The notes below the pieces were generated by a model. That model saw nothing but the letters and a program-made list of their open reading frames with translations. It was not told the origin of the DNA and searched no databases. The position numbers and the translations under genes are program-made. From positions 30,667,638 to 30,731,637 of the forward strand of contig OW388296.1 of the NCBI GenBank assembly GCA_936450465.1: a DNA stretch of 64,000 bases. Reading direction: 5' to 3'. This stretch comes from Gibbula magus. Taxonomy: Eukaryota > Mollusca > Gastropoda > Trochida > Trochidae. Within the stretch, counting starts at the first letter, position 1. Every line of letters begins with the position of its first letter. This document shows positions 11,045-23,488 of this stretch, piece by piece.

Positions 11045-11150
11045 GATGAAGGAGACACATTTTATTAATATGGTATAATCAACTTCTTTCTTTCAGTATA
11101 TGCGACGTTTCGGTGCAAATATTAACTCAAACAAGTGATACAAAACATCA
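11045..11150 (-). mobile_element. Penelope-like tail remnant
   Basis: On the minus strand, CACCGAAACGTCGCATATAC followed by GAAAGAAAGAAGTTGATTAT aligns with the Penelope tail at 4955-4990 (GTCGAAACGTCGCCTATACA, then GAATAAAGAAGTTG). No endonuclease or RT sequence accompanies it. Confidence 0.5.
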
Positions 11151-11689
11151 GAGTACATTCAGGAAAACAACTTTTATTGGTTGATGAACAGGATGTTGTA
11201 ACAATAGATGGGTCTACTCGATCATGTCGATACTCTACAAGCCTTGAACCTCTCCCCAAGATCCGTCGCTGCGAATGTGTTCATTGATGGAAATGTGTTC
11301 CTTTGTTTTTAGATGATAAATAAAATATTGCCCTACTGTCAAATATGTCAACAACACTCAGTGAAGAGTTTAAAAAATAAAATATTTATTCTAGACTTGC
11401 TATATCCATGTTGACATATTTGATATATCATTCGAAATTGGGTTTAACTGGATACACCGCTTAATCTGTCGTAAAGTCTTAACCAAACGAAATCTCCTTT
11501 TAGACAATTTTGCATCATGCACTGGCGTCACATTACAAATGCTTCAACATCCATAACTCACAATGCTACAATGTAAAAAACAACCCTGATGACATCACAA
11601 TAAATATGATGACGTCAAAATTCTAGATCTCACAGAATTTCAAGTAACATTGCTCTGTCATAGATGTAAGATTTTCATTAAAAGCTAAC

Positions 11690-11850
11690 GAAGAGCGATT
11701 TTGGTTGACAATATATTATGATAATCCCATCATCGTATCGACTGATATCAAATACACTCATTGATAAATGTAAATATCCTCGGCAAGTTTCTGATTATTC
11801 ATTATTTTTATCAGTTCCTGTTATCTGATATCAGTTCTAAGACACTAGAT
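11690..11850. repeat. Remnant of the TGATATCAAATA fold-back repeat
   Basis: ACTGATATCAAATACACTCA, GATAAATGTAAATATCCTCG and TCTGATATCAG match the palindromic end of the family at 30110-30285. Further remnants lie at 12700-12790 and 34980-35095. Confidence 0.55.
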
Positions 11851-11949
11851 CTGAGAGATTCTCGATCTACACAAATCCTAATGAATTGTAATATAAGGGC
11901 CGACATTAATTCAGATGTTAAACATATAACGCTGTGTGAATATTTTCAA

Positions 11950-12110
11950 ACTTTATGACATATTGGCCTCGGGTTGTTTTGACAGTTTGTTGAAGCGCGA
12001 CGCAGTGCGTCACGTTGGCCCTTTCGGCGCACCGTAGAAAGGTGTTCTACATATCACATCCGCGTTCTACACTTCCTGTTCAAATCGTCTGCAAGCACAG
12101 CAAGCAAAAC
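11950..12110 (+). promoter_or_regulatory. Putative G6PD promoter / 5' untranslated region
   Basis: The 160 bases before the start codon are locally richer in CpG than the surroundings (GAAGCGCGACGCAGTGCGTC near 11993, TTTCGGCGCACCG near 12021). No TATA box is obvious. The transcription start cannot be placed from sequence alone, and an upstream non-coding exon is possible. Confidence 0.35.
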
Positions 12111-12212
12111 ATGGCTAGCGGAGCAACGGAGGAGGTTTTGTCTCGCATTCGAGACACGTTAGAACACGAGGGCCATGGTGCATCCCATGTTTTTGTCGTT
12201 CTTGGTGCCTCC
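12111..12212 (+). CDS. G6PD: G6PD exon 1 (start codon)
   Basis: Encodes residues 1-34, starting MASGATEEVL and ending VFVVLGAS, the first half of the NADP-binding loop. The ATG at 12111 has A at -3 and G at +4. The frame is open further upstream, but only from non-ATG codons. The donor is CC|GTGAGT, phase 0. The following intron runs 19,633 bp to 31845 and is the main reservoir of transposons in this window. Confidence 0.93.
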
Positions 12213-13195
12213 GTGAGTATAACCTAAAACTGTGTAGATATTTCTAGCGGACAGTTGGGATATTGTAACTTGTGTAAACTTATCGGAGTGACTGTGCGGA
12301 TTTTCTAACTCGGAACAGTTCAGTTCAGGCAGTTGTTGACATTGGTACTGAATCGATTGCCATGGGTATTGTACTGTGACATGCTATTAGTTGAAAGTGA
12401 GAAGATGTGTGCTTTTATCAAATTAGATTTTTTGTTTCGAGATTTTCTCATCAGATAAATCTGTGACCCAGAATTAAGTTAATTCATAAATGGTTAGGTG
12501 CCAAATATCTCCAAGGAAAGCAGGCTATTTTCAACTGATGCGAAAAGGGGAAGATTTTGACTGGGTGTGGAAAATAGAGGAATAACAATACATTGTAATA
12601 TTTTGATATTCACATCAGTGTTACATCAACGCACAGGAAGTCTAATGCCTTTATCAATGACAATGCTGTGTTTATGGTTGTGCAGCCAGTTTTCAGCGAA
12701 AAAAATGATTTTGGATGATACATATAATATCACTCGTGTCTTCTGATCTCAATATCTATATCAACACTCATTCATCAAATTACAATATCAAATTAAAAAA
12801 AATTTGTTTTTCAAATTAATGTTATATTATTTTTAATGAAATTTTCAAAGGGGATGGGGGACACACTCATCGAAAGGGGGGGAGTCACCTTGGATCAAAT
12901 TTACATTCTAAAGCAGGGATGGGAGAAGATACTTTATGTTTCACTATCAATGACACTATATCCAAATACTTATTTTGTTAATGTTTAAAAAAAGCAATTG
13001 AAATCATCTGTCAGAATTGATTTTCTTCAAAAACCAAGTTGGACACTGTCCATTTAATCATGTCAATAATATTTAGTCATGCTACTGTTTTAACCTTTGG
13101 GATCTAATGTATTCACTTTCAGGTAGTAGGTACTGGAATATCTATAGATGGTATATCACCACCACTCATGCATCATCATATATCTGTTCTTTGGT
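12213..13195. other. Start of G6PD intron 1, few features
   Basis: Apart from a remnant of the fold-back repeat (GGATGATACATATAATATCA near 12713), I see no repeat or gene in this stretch. Confidence 0.4.
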
Positions 13196-13199
13196 TCTT

Positions 13200-13411
13200 G
13201 TCAGTACTGTTCTACACGCAGTAAGGTTTGAGTGCAATGCTACACTGAATTTCAGCGTATTACCACTCATGGTTCGCTAGTTCCAGCTGATGCTCGCAGG
13301 TTTCACCTCAAGCCTCATGGCGTTGCGGGCTTTCTCCCTGCCATAATACTAGCAGCCGTGATATAAGTGAAATACTCTTGAAAGCGGCGTTAAACCACAA
13401 CTCACCTCACC
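13200..13411 (+). mobile_element. SINE body, 5'-truncated
   Basis: Runs from ACTGTTCTACACGCAGTAAG to the AACTCACCTCACC tail. It matches the full-length SINE at 26096-26422 but lacks the tRNA-like head. Internal phrases shared with that copy include TTCGCTAGTTCCAGC, GGCTTTCTCCCTGCCATAAT and GAAATACTCTTGAAAGCGGC. Confidence 0.85.
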
Positions 13412-13876
13412 TTGTCAATGGTCGTTCAATGTATTATATTACCAGGTAAAACTCATAATGTAATATTGAAACTCATAATGTGATATTATCGTATCACCAC
13501 ATTGACTCTAGTGGAATGGAGATGAGGGGATATTTAGGGAGATGTGGTTTATTGGTTTGAGGCCGAAACTGGTAGCTGTCTGTTAAACCAAATATTATTT
13601 GCCTTTGTGAATAGGTTTACCCCAGTAAGAGGACACTTATGAACAACAATGTAAACTAGCCTTGTCATCCATGTCAGGTGATATGTTTGCATCTATCCTT
13701 GAATATAATACAACACAGCGATAGAATATCTTACTTTTCCTTGATTGTTGATATGTTGTCACCGTGTGTTTGAATCTGTAATGCTGTGGGTGTTAATTTG
13801 GTTGATTAATAATTTGTTTATATAAAACTCTCCATACTTTACTCCAAAGATAAAAATTATCCTGTTAAATAGTTTA

Positions 13877-14287
13877 CCGTATTTCCTCTAATAGAACCCG
13901 GGCCTCTAATACAACCCGGGCCTCCAATACAACCCGGGGGGTAAGGGGTGCTGAGGTAAATACAACCCGGGTCTCCAATAGAACCTGGGTTTTACGTAAC
14001 AACTGAATACTTTGTGTTGCAATATAAAATAGTTATACACTCGTTTTGAGGAGAAATATTGGTGTGACCATGTGAGATTCAGCATAACAGGTCCATGATA
14101 ACAAATATCCATCTTGTTCAGTTAATTTTCCTTTTACAATAATTGACCCCAAGAAGATTATAAATGTCAATTCATGTCTGAAGAAATATAACCCGGCCTC
14201 CAATACATACCGGGTCTCTAATAGAACCCGGGGGTAAGGGGGTGCTGAATGAAATAGAACCCCGGGGTTGTATTAGAGGAAATACGG
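13877..14287. mobile_element. TA-flanked MITE, ends CCGTATTTCCTCTAATA
   Basis: The terminal inverted repeats are CCGTATTTCCTCTAATA and its complement TATTAGAGGAAATACGG (last letters approximate). TA flanks both ends (13875-13876 and 14288-14289). The 411-bp interior repeats CCCGGGCCTCCAATACAACC-like phrases. A relative with the same ends lies at 25019-25534. Confidence 0.8.
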
Positions 14288-14821
14288 TATGTAAGGAATT
14301 AACCTATAACCTATATCAACCTATGGTAGGATAATATATAGTGAGTTGAAAATTGGGTCCTGCTCCAGCGTTATTATACCATTTTTGATACAGTGTTAAA
14401 TTGTTAATACGTGCCTCTTCATAATAAGCGCCTCACATCAGAAGTTCAAACACATAAATCCCCACCTCTCAAAATGACCTATTATAATTTCTTGGTTGAG
14501 TCATCTGTTGTCTGGGACATTATTTTTTGCCATTTAGGCGTTAACACTGTGACAGCTTTTGTCGAACACAATTAACCAATTTCATACTTTTGAAAAAAAA
14601 TTGATATTACTATCATAAATCAATGTGACATTTGTAATGAATTTTTCCAACAAAATAAGTTCTTGAGTTTCATGATTACATGTACTGCATATACCATATC
14701 AAACACATCAACTGACAATCATGTGCTCAGTAAAAATCGATGTAATAGTAATAGCAATTCATCCATTATCCATACATGCTCACAGGACTGACAACATAGT
14801 ACAGGACACTCTCTTGGTAAG
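14288..14821. other. No recognisable feature
   Basis: Intron 1 sequence, AT-rich. I see no coding motif, array or transposon terminus. Confidence 0.4.
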
Positions 14822-15425
14822 GGGGGGTTTACACTACGTCCGTTTTTTGGATGCGATGCGTTAAAAATAATTGCATCAGAACGCAACACGTTATTTTCAA
14901 TGAGTTGACATACACTATGTCCGTTTTGTTCATGCGTTGCTATGCGAAAAAAATAGAAACTGTTCTATTTTATTCGCATCGCATTCACAATCGCATTGGA
15001 ATTACCTATATGAGGTCATATTTCATCATCTGAAGGGGTATTTCCCCCCACGTGTAGGCAAAGCAATCATACAGAAAGTATGTCAACAGACGTCTGTACA
15101 ATACATACAAACATACATTTAGACTTGTATACATACACACATGTGTACATATACATCTGTACCAACATACATACATCTGTACATACAGAACATACATCAG
15201 ATTCTATACATAAAACCTGTACATACACCCATTGTACACACACCTGCAGTAATTTCATACATCTAGACATACATACATATGTACATGTACACACATAACA
15301 TATGGAACTAAAACAATCGCACTTATGATATTCGCATTAAAATCATATGCAAAACGCGTGTAGTGTAAACCCCAAAATCACATGCGTCAACGCAATGCGA
15401 TTTATTCGGACGTAGTGTTAATCCC
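14822..15425. mobile_element. MITE with ACACTACGTCCG ends and an ACATAC-rich core
   Basis: The left end reads GGTTTACACTACGTCCG and the right end is the complement of GGATTAACACTACGTCCG. A second inner copy of the right end (GTGTAGTGTAAACCCC, 15357-15373) makes the exact boundary uncertain. The core at 15085-15300 is a degenerate ACATACAT microsatellite, which explains the overlapping open frames on both strands. No target duplication could be fixed. Confidence 0.65.
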
Positions 15426-15489
15426 ACATCAATACAACCAGTCACCTCTCAAGGGCTAAAGGTTCAAAATTATGTTACAACATATCATA

Positions 15490-15565
15490 CCAGGTACCCT
15501 TTTTACTGCTGGGTGGACAGAGGGACATTTGGAAGGGAGTCACTTACCAAGGGTGACACAGGGCT
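15490..15565 (-). mobile_element. SINE fragment (ACCAGGTACCC / GGGTGGACAGAG type)
   Basis: ACCAGGTACCC, CTGGGTGGACAGAGG and GAGTCACTTACCAAGG parallel the central domain of the SINE at 16845-17046. It is short and old. From 15566 to 16840 I see only a SINE-tail fragment near 16015-16050 (CACTCACTCACTC). Confidence 0.5.
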
Positions 15566-16844
15566 AGAAATTAACACTACTCCTTCAGCCCGAGGCTAGT
15601 AAAAATTACCTTGGGCTATCATTTTCAATTTATCAATTTCTGAATAACTTTGCAAGGGTAAACGCTTGCTAGAAATCTTTACTATGTCAATCTGTTAATC
15701 TATGCTAATCTGTAGTGCTTCAAACCAATTTCACTAGCCTTTCTAAATTTTCACTGGCCTCGGGTCAGCGGACCTGTGCAAGTGTCGAGCCCTGCTTTGG
15801 AATACTCATAGCCAGAGACAAGCATCTTACGTTTACAAGTAACAATGGGAATAAATGCGTTGTTCAAAAACAGAAGTTTAGATTTATCAATACAGCGTAG
15901 ACTTTATGGGTTGATGCACCTTTAGTCAAAACAAGAACAACTAGCCCTGCAGCTTCCTTATGTGTCAAGTTAATTTCTACCCCTGAGCTCACTGCCAATG
16001 GCTGCAATACTGCCGAAGTGGCGTTCAGCAATAACTCACTCACTCACTCTACCCCTGGTGACAACACAAGTCTCTCAACTCATGTCTCAGTGTGGGGTAG
16101 GGAATCAACCCTTAACATTCTCATCTATTTGCACCCATTGTAGGCAGCTTGTTACTTAACTTTACCGATAACATTCAATTGGGCTATGAACATATGTCAC
16201 CACTTGTCAAACCAACTTCACATTATTTCAGTTAGCTCTACTTCAAATAGGTTCTGCTTATTTACGCCATGTTTGAAACACTTTTAGTTATGCATCTGGG
16301 GCACTTATTATGTCAAATACGGTGTTAGTTTCCTACAAAAAGCAACCATTTTACAGAAAGCTCCAGATAGAGCGTTGAACAACTATAAACATGCTGACTC
16401 ACCTAGTAACAGAAAAATGTGTTGCACTGGGCACATGTTGAACAATTAACGGTCGAGCAATGCAGAATTTCATTAAGTATTAAGTTTGATGATAGCAAAC
16501 CTAGCTGTTAGGTAAAACACGTCATCTGCAAGGGCTATAAGTAAAATTGAAAAAATGCCATCTTTAGAGATCCTTTGGATCACTCTTGGACAATAGTTGT
16601 GTCATGCAATTGAGCTGCCTATATTTCTTTACGTCTTTATTATTAGAGGGTAAAATTTATGCTTTTTCATATGAGTCAAAAGTTGAATTTAAAATGGTAT
16701 TCAAAGTAATAAATGTCCCAAATGTTAATTTATAGTAATATAAATTAATAATAGCACATTTGTAAGACCAAGTTTTCCATGCTCACAGTTTGTATTCTTA
16801 CCCTGAAGGCATTGTTCTTTTTGTGCTACTTTACTTAGTGCTTC

Positions 16845-17046
16845 TCACAACGATGTAGGTCTGTACTTCCCGTGTCCAGGTACCCAGTTGAACAGCTGGG
16901 TGGACTGAGTGCAATGTGGAAGTGTCTTGCCCAGTGACTCAACAGTATAAGACCCACTCTGTCACAAATTTGTGGTGTCTCCACCAGGATTCGAACCTGG
17001 GCCTTTGGTGTGAGAGGTCAACAAGCTTATCTCTACACACTTACCG
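16845..17046 (-). mobile_element. tRNA-derived SINE, second family
   Basis: On the minus strand a tRNA-like head carries a perfect B box (GGTTCGAATCC, complement at 16986-16996). A conserved-looking central domain follows, with TGGGCAAGACACTTCC and CAACTGGGTACCTGG. That central block resembles the shared 'Meta'-type domain I recall from bivalve and other invertebrate SINEs. It is not a functional tRNA because the cloverleaf is incomplete and fused to the SINE body. Confidence 0.65.
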
Positions 17047-17514
17047 GTAGTTGAAAAAGGTTGCAGGGGGATCTAAAGGGAATAACTGTTTTGAGTGAGC
17101 ACTAAAAGTTTTCAACATCCTTGTTATTTGAGCTTGTGTATATCAGAAGCCATGTTTGCTATGAATATACATAATTCAATTGTAACAACACATAGTGTGG
17201 GTTCAAGCAGGTGTATATCCGGAGCCATGTTTGCTATAATGTACATAATTCCCCTGTTGTAACACAGTTCGGGTTCAAGGTTCAGACACTAGCAATTCAC
17301 ATGGCTAATAATTTTATGGTTATTCATATTTGTGGGGTGTAATGGGCAAAAAAGTAGGTGTATGGTAATGAAGTCGATTACGGTAATTGAAACATTTTGC
17401 AGATATATTCAATTATTCATGAACAATCTTTTGTACTGGTTCACTAGTTTTGACACAGTTCATGTCATGTACATATATAGTCATGTCATGTACTGTACAC
17501 TTGTACAGATTTTA

Positions 17515-17905
17515 TTTATCATCCAAAACTGTGTTCCACAGGAGATATCGCTTGTGGGAGATCAAGCGATATCTCCTAGGAGATATCTTTTTGGCAGTAG
17601 ATTTTGCACAATGCCCTGTCACAGTCAACTGCATGACATCACAATGCTTTTGCGTCATCGAGTAATGACATCACAATACTATGACGTCATAAACATGATG
17701 ACGTAACAATGCTATGACCTCACCGCACTGGAAGTCAAATGGCAGAAATGTACTCAGATATGTACACTTTTTTCACTTAAACGTAATAAGAATGATTTTG
17801 GATGATAAATAGAATCTCACCCTCGTGTCTTCTGATATCAAATATATCAACACGAGTTGATTAAAGTTACAAATATCCGAGGCTTGTATGTATTTACATG
17901 TGTTA
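17515..17905 (+). repeat. Fold-back dispersed repeat with CRE motifs (copy 2)
   Basis: Starts at TTTATCATCCAAAACTGTG. It has the AGATCAAGCGATATCTCCTA dyad, a TGACGTCA near 17683 and the terminal TCTGATATCAAATATATCAA palindrome arm near 17840. It is about 95 percent alike to 29818-30180 by eye, but its terminal palindrome is incomplete. Confidence 0.75.
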
Positions 17906-19079
17906 CTTTTGCTAAATGTTTTTAAAAGTTTGAAAACTGGTCGCTATGTTAAAGTGATGATTTAAAAAATTAGAGTATGGGTTTCATAAACAAAAGGTCT
18001 GGGATTAAAATCCCGCCAGGGGAAAATTTTAAAAAGTTTGATTGATGAAAATGAATAATAATATAGAGCGGGTGAGGCAGTACTCGGACACATAAGGGTC
18101 AAACCAATGGCATTCTGCCAATAGTCGTCAAAATTCAACCCAACTTCGATCAATCAAAGGGAGGCAACTGCTGCATGAGTTAAAAACGGCACATGACTGC
18201 TGAGCAGTGTTTTCGAGCCTCACGACGTACTGCTTCCAAAACGATCGCTGCGGCAGTACCCGGACAGCTTCGGCTATACCCGGACAGTTCTGCGGCAGTA
18301 CTCGGACAGTCAAGAATTTGTTAAAGAAATGGTTGAAATACATTAAACTTCATGGTTTAAATCAAATGTACAGAACGAAATCATTATAAATTCCATACAA
18401 GATAACGTTAATATAATATTAAAGTGACCATTCAAAGTGAACTAGGCCTATCTCTCCAGTATTACATATACATGTACAGTAGTTATCTATTTACTATAGT
18501 TAATAATTTTATTAAACTTTACACGATATCAAGAACTGTATTATCTTGATTTAGGATTAGCAAACACACATGATCTTCGTCTACACCTTATATATAAATA
18601 TATATATAGATTTTTCTGGCTTGACTCCTAGTTGATACAAGCGATCTATCTACTTTAGGACGGTCACCCCTAGCTAGACCGTCATGCATATGTCATTCTA
18701 TTTGTCAAAAAAAGGAGTGATACACAATAGTTTGTCATCACAAAAAGTGGAGAAAAGACAGAAGACAATTGACGAGGTACACGACCAACAGTCGCAACAT
18801 CACGAACAAGCTGCCTGTCTTGAGTTGGTCTAACTACAGCATTTACATACAAATCATCAAATACATTGTCCACCTCAAGTGTCACCGTATATAGGAGACC
18901 GTTTCATAGGGAACATGTGATAGAAAGAAGAAAATATATTATTTTGATGTCACATATTTGTGATACCTACAAGGAATAAAGAACGGATCACAGAGTGTTT
19001 CAGTATTCAAATGGTGCGTACGTACAGTGAGTAGGCCTATGTTTACACAAAATACTCACTGTATATTAGAGCTGTGTAT

Positions 19080-19545
19080 TGTGGTCACTGTGTCGATACG
19101 TAACGATATATCATAATATCAGTTTTACCTAGTGATACGATGTATTGAGCAAGTGACGATACGATATACATATATCCCGATACCTGTTTATTAATTTGAA
19201 ACACAAGGGAATTAACCTCAGTGGTTAAACCTGATATTATTCATGGAATACTGAATTTCCGATGCAAACTAGTTTAGTTTAAAACTAGTCATTTGAAGAT
19301 ATTCAACTCTGAAAGAAGACATTTTTTTTGTATCTAAGTGCAATTGATTTTGAAAGAAAATTCATGATAAATTGTGAGAAAACGGTATTGGGATATATCG
19401 TCATTGATGGCGGGTACATCGATATATTGCCAATCCTCCCGATAGTTGTATCACAATATATTGGCTATATTTAGTTTGCATCGATACTAAATATTGCGAG
19501 GGTTACGATAACATTATCGCGATACCCCGACGTATTGTTACACCT
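19080..19545. repeat. CGATACGATA / TATCGATAC-rich repeat
   Basis: Many overlapping CGATAC and TATCG words at both ends (19095-19190 and 19385-19540) make an imperfect inverted repeat. A related stretch is at 42315-42440. Such TATCGATAC-rich MITEs are widespread and often hAT-type. This one is nested inside the 3.4 kb element. Confidence 0.5.
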
Positions 19546-20085
19546 GTCCTAAAAGTAGTTTAATGAAAAAGGTTTTGATTTTGATACGTACGACATGTGT
19601 TGATAAAGTTCAAATCGTTTTGCTCGACTTGCCCAATCATCAAGATATGGAAAATATATGACAATTAACATTTTCAATGAAAATCGAACAACTGATTTAG
19701 GAATATACGTCATATATATGTAGAAACCGAGTACAAACGTCATCTACATGTGTGCAAATCACTCACTATATATATTTTTTTTATCCAAATTTGCCTTTCT
19801 ATCTGCCGTTAATAAGTTTCCAAAATATGTTTCAATTTAAGTCACCAATAAAACATAAAAAATACCAGTTTAGTGTTCAGTGAGATGTTTAATGTATGCG
19901 TATTTGCACCCGTTTCTGGCGGTCTATTGCAGGTATTGTTCCTTTGGCACGGCGTCAAAAGGATAATCTTTCTGCTCCAACATACAAATTATTCAATTCT
20001 ATAACAATCTGAACTGGAAATAAAACCCAATGCAAAAGATCAACACGCGTATACATTTTTACGTAAGTCATAAATGTACTCAATT

Positions 20086-20328
20086 TTACAACAAGCTTTG
20101 TGACACTCCATGTTCCTTTACTTTATCAAATAAAGTGCTTTTGATGATGTTGTAGGATGCAGCAGCTTTTCTGACCGACATTCTTCTCTGTTTAATAACT
20201 TCCATTGCCCTTTTCATATTATTGGTGCTATATATTACAGTCTTTTGCTCTTTCAAACTCATCTCGAATGGTACTTGACGTGTTGAACCTAAAATCCAAA
20301 GACACAATGACACCTGACCCCTCCCCAA
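20086..20328 (-). pseudogene. psq/CENP-B-type HTH fragment of a pogo-like transposase
   Basis: The 80-codon frame contains MKRAMEVIKQRRMSVRKAAA followed by SYNIIKSTLFDKVKEHG. This spacing of a basic helix, AA(S/A)xY, then STLxDKVK is the psq-type helix-turn-helix at the N-terminus of pogo-family transposases and CENP-B-like proteins. The residues before MKRA look unrelated, and the frame ends soon after the HTH without linker or DDE domain. It lies inside the TA-flanked element, which supports a transposase origin. It could also be an exon whose partners have decayed. Confidence 0.65.
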
Positions 20329-21483
20329 AACTTAAGATAAATGAGAAGATTTGTACGATTTTCAACCATGAATCAGAATCTCATATGAATTGTTGCAACG
20401 GTGCATTTTATGTATGCAAAACAAATAATGTTTAAAAGTTAATGGGAGGTGGGTAAAAAGTCTCAATTCTCGTACGGATAAATGGCAATATAAATGCAAT
20501 TATATGCATGACTTCAATGTTTAATTTAATAATGTGCAATTGTGTTATTAAACAGCAAAGCTTGTCTTTATTGAGTTTTTTACGAATGTTTTATATACAA
20601 TTTTGTTTATCAATTTATTGAATTCAGTCATTTCATCTTACGTTAATCATATGTTTTCATTTAAATCACAATATCATTCGTTTTTATTTTATGTAGATGA
20701 ATTAACGAACTTACGACCCTCAAAAGTATATAATCAAAAAATATATGACAATAAATGAATATGATATAAACTTATATCTTTATATTTTCTGTACAGTTAA
20801 TTTACTCTTTCAAAGGGAAGTCAGGATCAATTAAGTCTAATATTGATCGTATGAAACTGTTGATTAAAATAATGGAGAAAACATATGGTATTCCATCACC
20901 AGCATTTTCAACCAGCAAATGAAAAATGGTTTCTGTTCCATGTACGCCTCTTTTTGACAGTCTTTGTGATTCCGATTTGATTTAATGCGTATATTAACAG
21001 AGATAAGTAAGAGAACAGAGATCCTGGGTTCATTTACATTTATTCATTATGCGTCCGAGTACTGCCTCACTGCTTTAATTCACTGCGGTAGTACTCGGAC
21101 AGCCGACTGTTTACTCTATTTTTAGAATTTCACGCCGTAATGTGACATTTCTTAACCGTTACATTCAGCAGAAGTCTTATTTCATACTGGAACACGGCTT
21201 AAATAAGTAGTGAGGAATATGTGATCTTAAAACTGGAAACCGGATGCTAAACGGAACTGTTAAAAAAAAGTGGGGGCGTGGCTATCAAATGAAAAAGGTT
21301 AAAATAGGTTGTTTTTGTGTTAGAGTAACCTAGAGCAGACGATTTTATTGTGATAGTCGGTTAGAAAAGGAAAATCTATGGGTGTAACATATACACATAA
21401 GCAATTAATTATATTGGTTATTGGTTGATTATTAACGAGTGTCCGAGTACTGCCACTGTCCGAGTACTGCCTCACCCGCTCTA

Positions 21484-22355
21484 AATGTAAGCCTGGCAGG
21501 GTTAACATTCCATATCCATGGTCAAACGCATTAATGTTTCTCCAGTCTGAAGATAGCCAAACCCGGACATCATCGCTGATCTTATTTTCAAATCAAACTG
21601 CTCCGCTGTTTACGGTTTCTCTTTTAATATGAGCTTTCAAGTTTGTTTTTTGAGTGCATATATATATATATAGGCTAATGCTATAATAAAAGGAGAAATG
21701 CTTAACCCATAAGGAGGTATAAAGTATATAAAGGGCAATTAAGATGAAGGTGAATGGGAAGTGCAACATCTTTTTGTACTGATATTGGTTGAAAGGCAAT
21801 ACCTCCAGGCAGTTTGTGTTTGTAAAGTTCTGTAACTACTGAAACAAAAGTTACACAATTTCCACCAATTATCAGACAACTTGTGAACTTTTGATTTTCA
21901 TTGTAACTATCAAAGCTGACTTCTTTACAGTCCACGAAAAATAAACCAAACTCCAACTCTTGCTAGTGGCTGATATGTTAGTGAAAACAGCTCCCTTCTA
22001 AGCAAGTCATACCTCCGAGGGTTAACATGCTGGTTAATTATAGTTTCAATGGCATTCTGAATTCCTTGTCGTCATCCATCCTGGACAAGTTTGGTGTAGA
22101 GGTGTACGTAATGCTGGACTCTATGAAGTTGGAGGAACAAACAACTTTCCTTAGAGCACACTCCTTAGACATTGATGAACTCAAACTACTTCACCTTGTA
22201 GGACAATTCTTCCTCCCATATAGACATATTCACCTTTAATTTATTTGCTGTAGTAACTTTTTAAATATCAAATCAAACCCAACTGCAAATTTCCAAATCT
22301 GGAGGAGCTGAAGACACTCACTCATTCTTTTGACAGATCCATGGATAAAATTGAA
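21484..22355. other. No recognised gene; two weak open frames
   Basis: The minus-strand frame at 21702-21956 (84 codons) and the plus-strand frame at 22027-22239 (70 codons) look somewhat protein-like. I recognise no family, splice context or repeat relationship, so neither is called a gene. Confidence 0.35.
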
Positions 22356-22360
22356 TTTCT

Positions 22361-22472
22361 GGGGGTCATTGCACAAAACAATCTTAACACTATGGCTCAA
22401 CTAGTGCCTACCTTAACATTGCATTAAATCTCATTAGTGATTAAGGTAACCTTGTTTAGTGCAATGGGACCC
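22361..22472. mobile_element. Short hairpin MITE (GGGTCCATTGCAC type)
   Basis: The left arm GGGTCATTGCACAAAACAAT is complementary, with a few mismatches, to the right arm that ends TTTAGTGCAATGGGACCC. The whole element is about 112 bp and folds on itself. Confidence 0.65.
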
Positions 22473-22777
22473 AGTTTACACAAAATAATATTTAATATTA
22501 TTTATTCATATGCGTAAGTGTTTCAATGATTTGTGTCGTTTTTAGCTCAACCGGCCCTCCCTTGCGCCAGTCTGTATCACTGACAAATTCAAGTCTTCCT
22601 GCATTTTGTCAGCTTTTCTGTGACAACATAGCAGCATATTGTACCTTGTCTTGGTAGTGCAGTCAGAAATCTCAGGCTTAAATTGCCAGTGATGGAGACT
22701 GGCGCATGTCATACCAGGCAGGTAAAGATGATATTCAGCGAGATGAATGGCATTATGAGTTTTGGCGAATGTTTTAA

Positions 22778-23488
22778 AGAGCCATCAAGGATGTTAGTGT
22801 TTCAAATTAAAAATAATTTTTGGAAAATATACTTATAACGTCAATCGCCAGAGAAATCTTTTATCTATAACATGGCATATATGTTAAATAATTTTCATAT
22901 CACGACAATGTAATGCAATTTGGTTTCAAAGAGAAGTACCACTTCGAGTAGCTGGCGCTAAGGGTATCTGACGTCATATAAACAGAACCCCTTTTTTGCG
23001 TAAAACGTACTACACAAACAGTTTCTAAATGTCCTGAGAATATACAAATTATTGCCTGTTTAATGTATTTTTTATTGAGATAAGACCAGCAAATTATGAC
23101 AAATTTTTACTCTCATTAATTATAAAATTCAAGAAAAATACCTAGTTTGGTAAAACAATTATTCCAATATCTGTAGCAAATACATAATTAAATGAAATGG
23201 TAAATAAATAACTGCCAAAAAATTATATATTTTGATTTCTTTCATTGCTCATAATTTTTGTTATTCTTTCGTGTCTTTGTTTACTATGTGTTAGCTAGAC
23301 CATAATGCTTTGCGCTTGAAAATAATAGACTGGATCTATATTTAGACTGGAAATCACCTTTACTAATTAATGCAATTTCTCGGCTTATTTTAGGTTGAAA
23401 ACTTTTTGGAAAAATTAAGTGTATTTATTTCACGGAGATAGATTTTTGGAAAATGTTCGATGTGTTCATCAACATTCTTGATGGCTCT
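22778..23488. mobile_element. TTAA-flanked element, ends AGAGCCATCAAG
   Basis: The left terminus AGAGCCATCAAGGATGTT and the right terminus (complement of AGAGCCATCAAGAATGTT) are flanked by TTAA (22774-22777 and 23489-23492). It is 711 bp with no coding capacity. TTAA duplication is a hallmark of piggyBac and Kolobok; a 5'-AG terminus fits Kolobok better. Confidence 0.75.

Larger units (their letters stand above)
18066..21481 (-). mobile_element. 3.4 kb TA-flanked DNA element with psq-type HTH
   Basis: Perfect terminal inverted repeats of 25 bp begin GAGCGGGTGAGGCAGTACTC; TA flanks both ends (18064-18065 and 21482-21483). Subterminal copies of GGCAGTACTCGGACAG sit at 18250-18310, 21052-21100 and 21440-21460, as expected for transposase-binding sites. 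The only recognisable coding relic is a helix-turn-helix at 20086-20328 on the minus strand. I could not find a DDE catalytic domain, so it is probably a decayed or non-autonomous pogo-like (Tc1/mariner) element. Confidence 0.75.

Noticed and set aside
12015..12110. Upstream extension of the G6PD frame by 32 codons
   Set aside because: It begins at TTG rather than ATG and has no counterpart in the family; the ATG at 12111 has good context.
15006..15298. Overlapping open frames on both strands
   Set aside because: Low-complexity ACATAC/TGTATG microsatellite in a MITE.
16985..17046. tRNA gene on the minus strand
   Set aside because: A perfect B box, but fused to a SINE central domain; no full cloverleaf.
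21702..21956. 84-codon minus-strand frame that looks protein-like
   Set aside because: No recognised family, no splice signals tested, and no related copy in the window.
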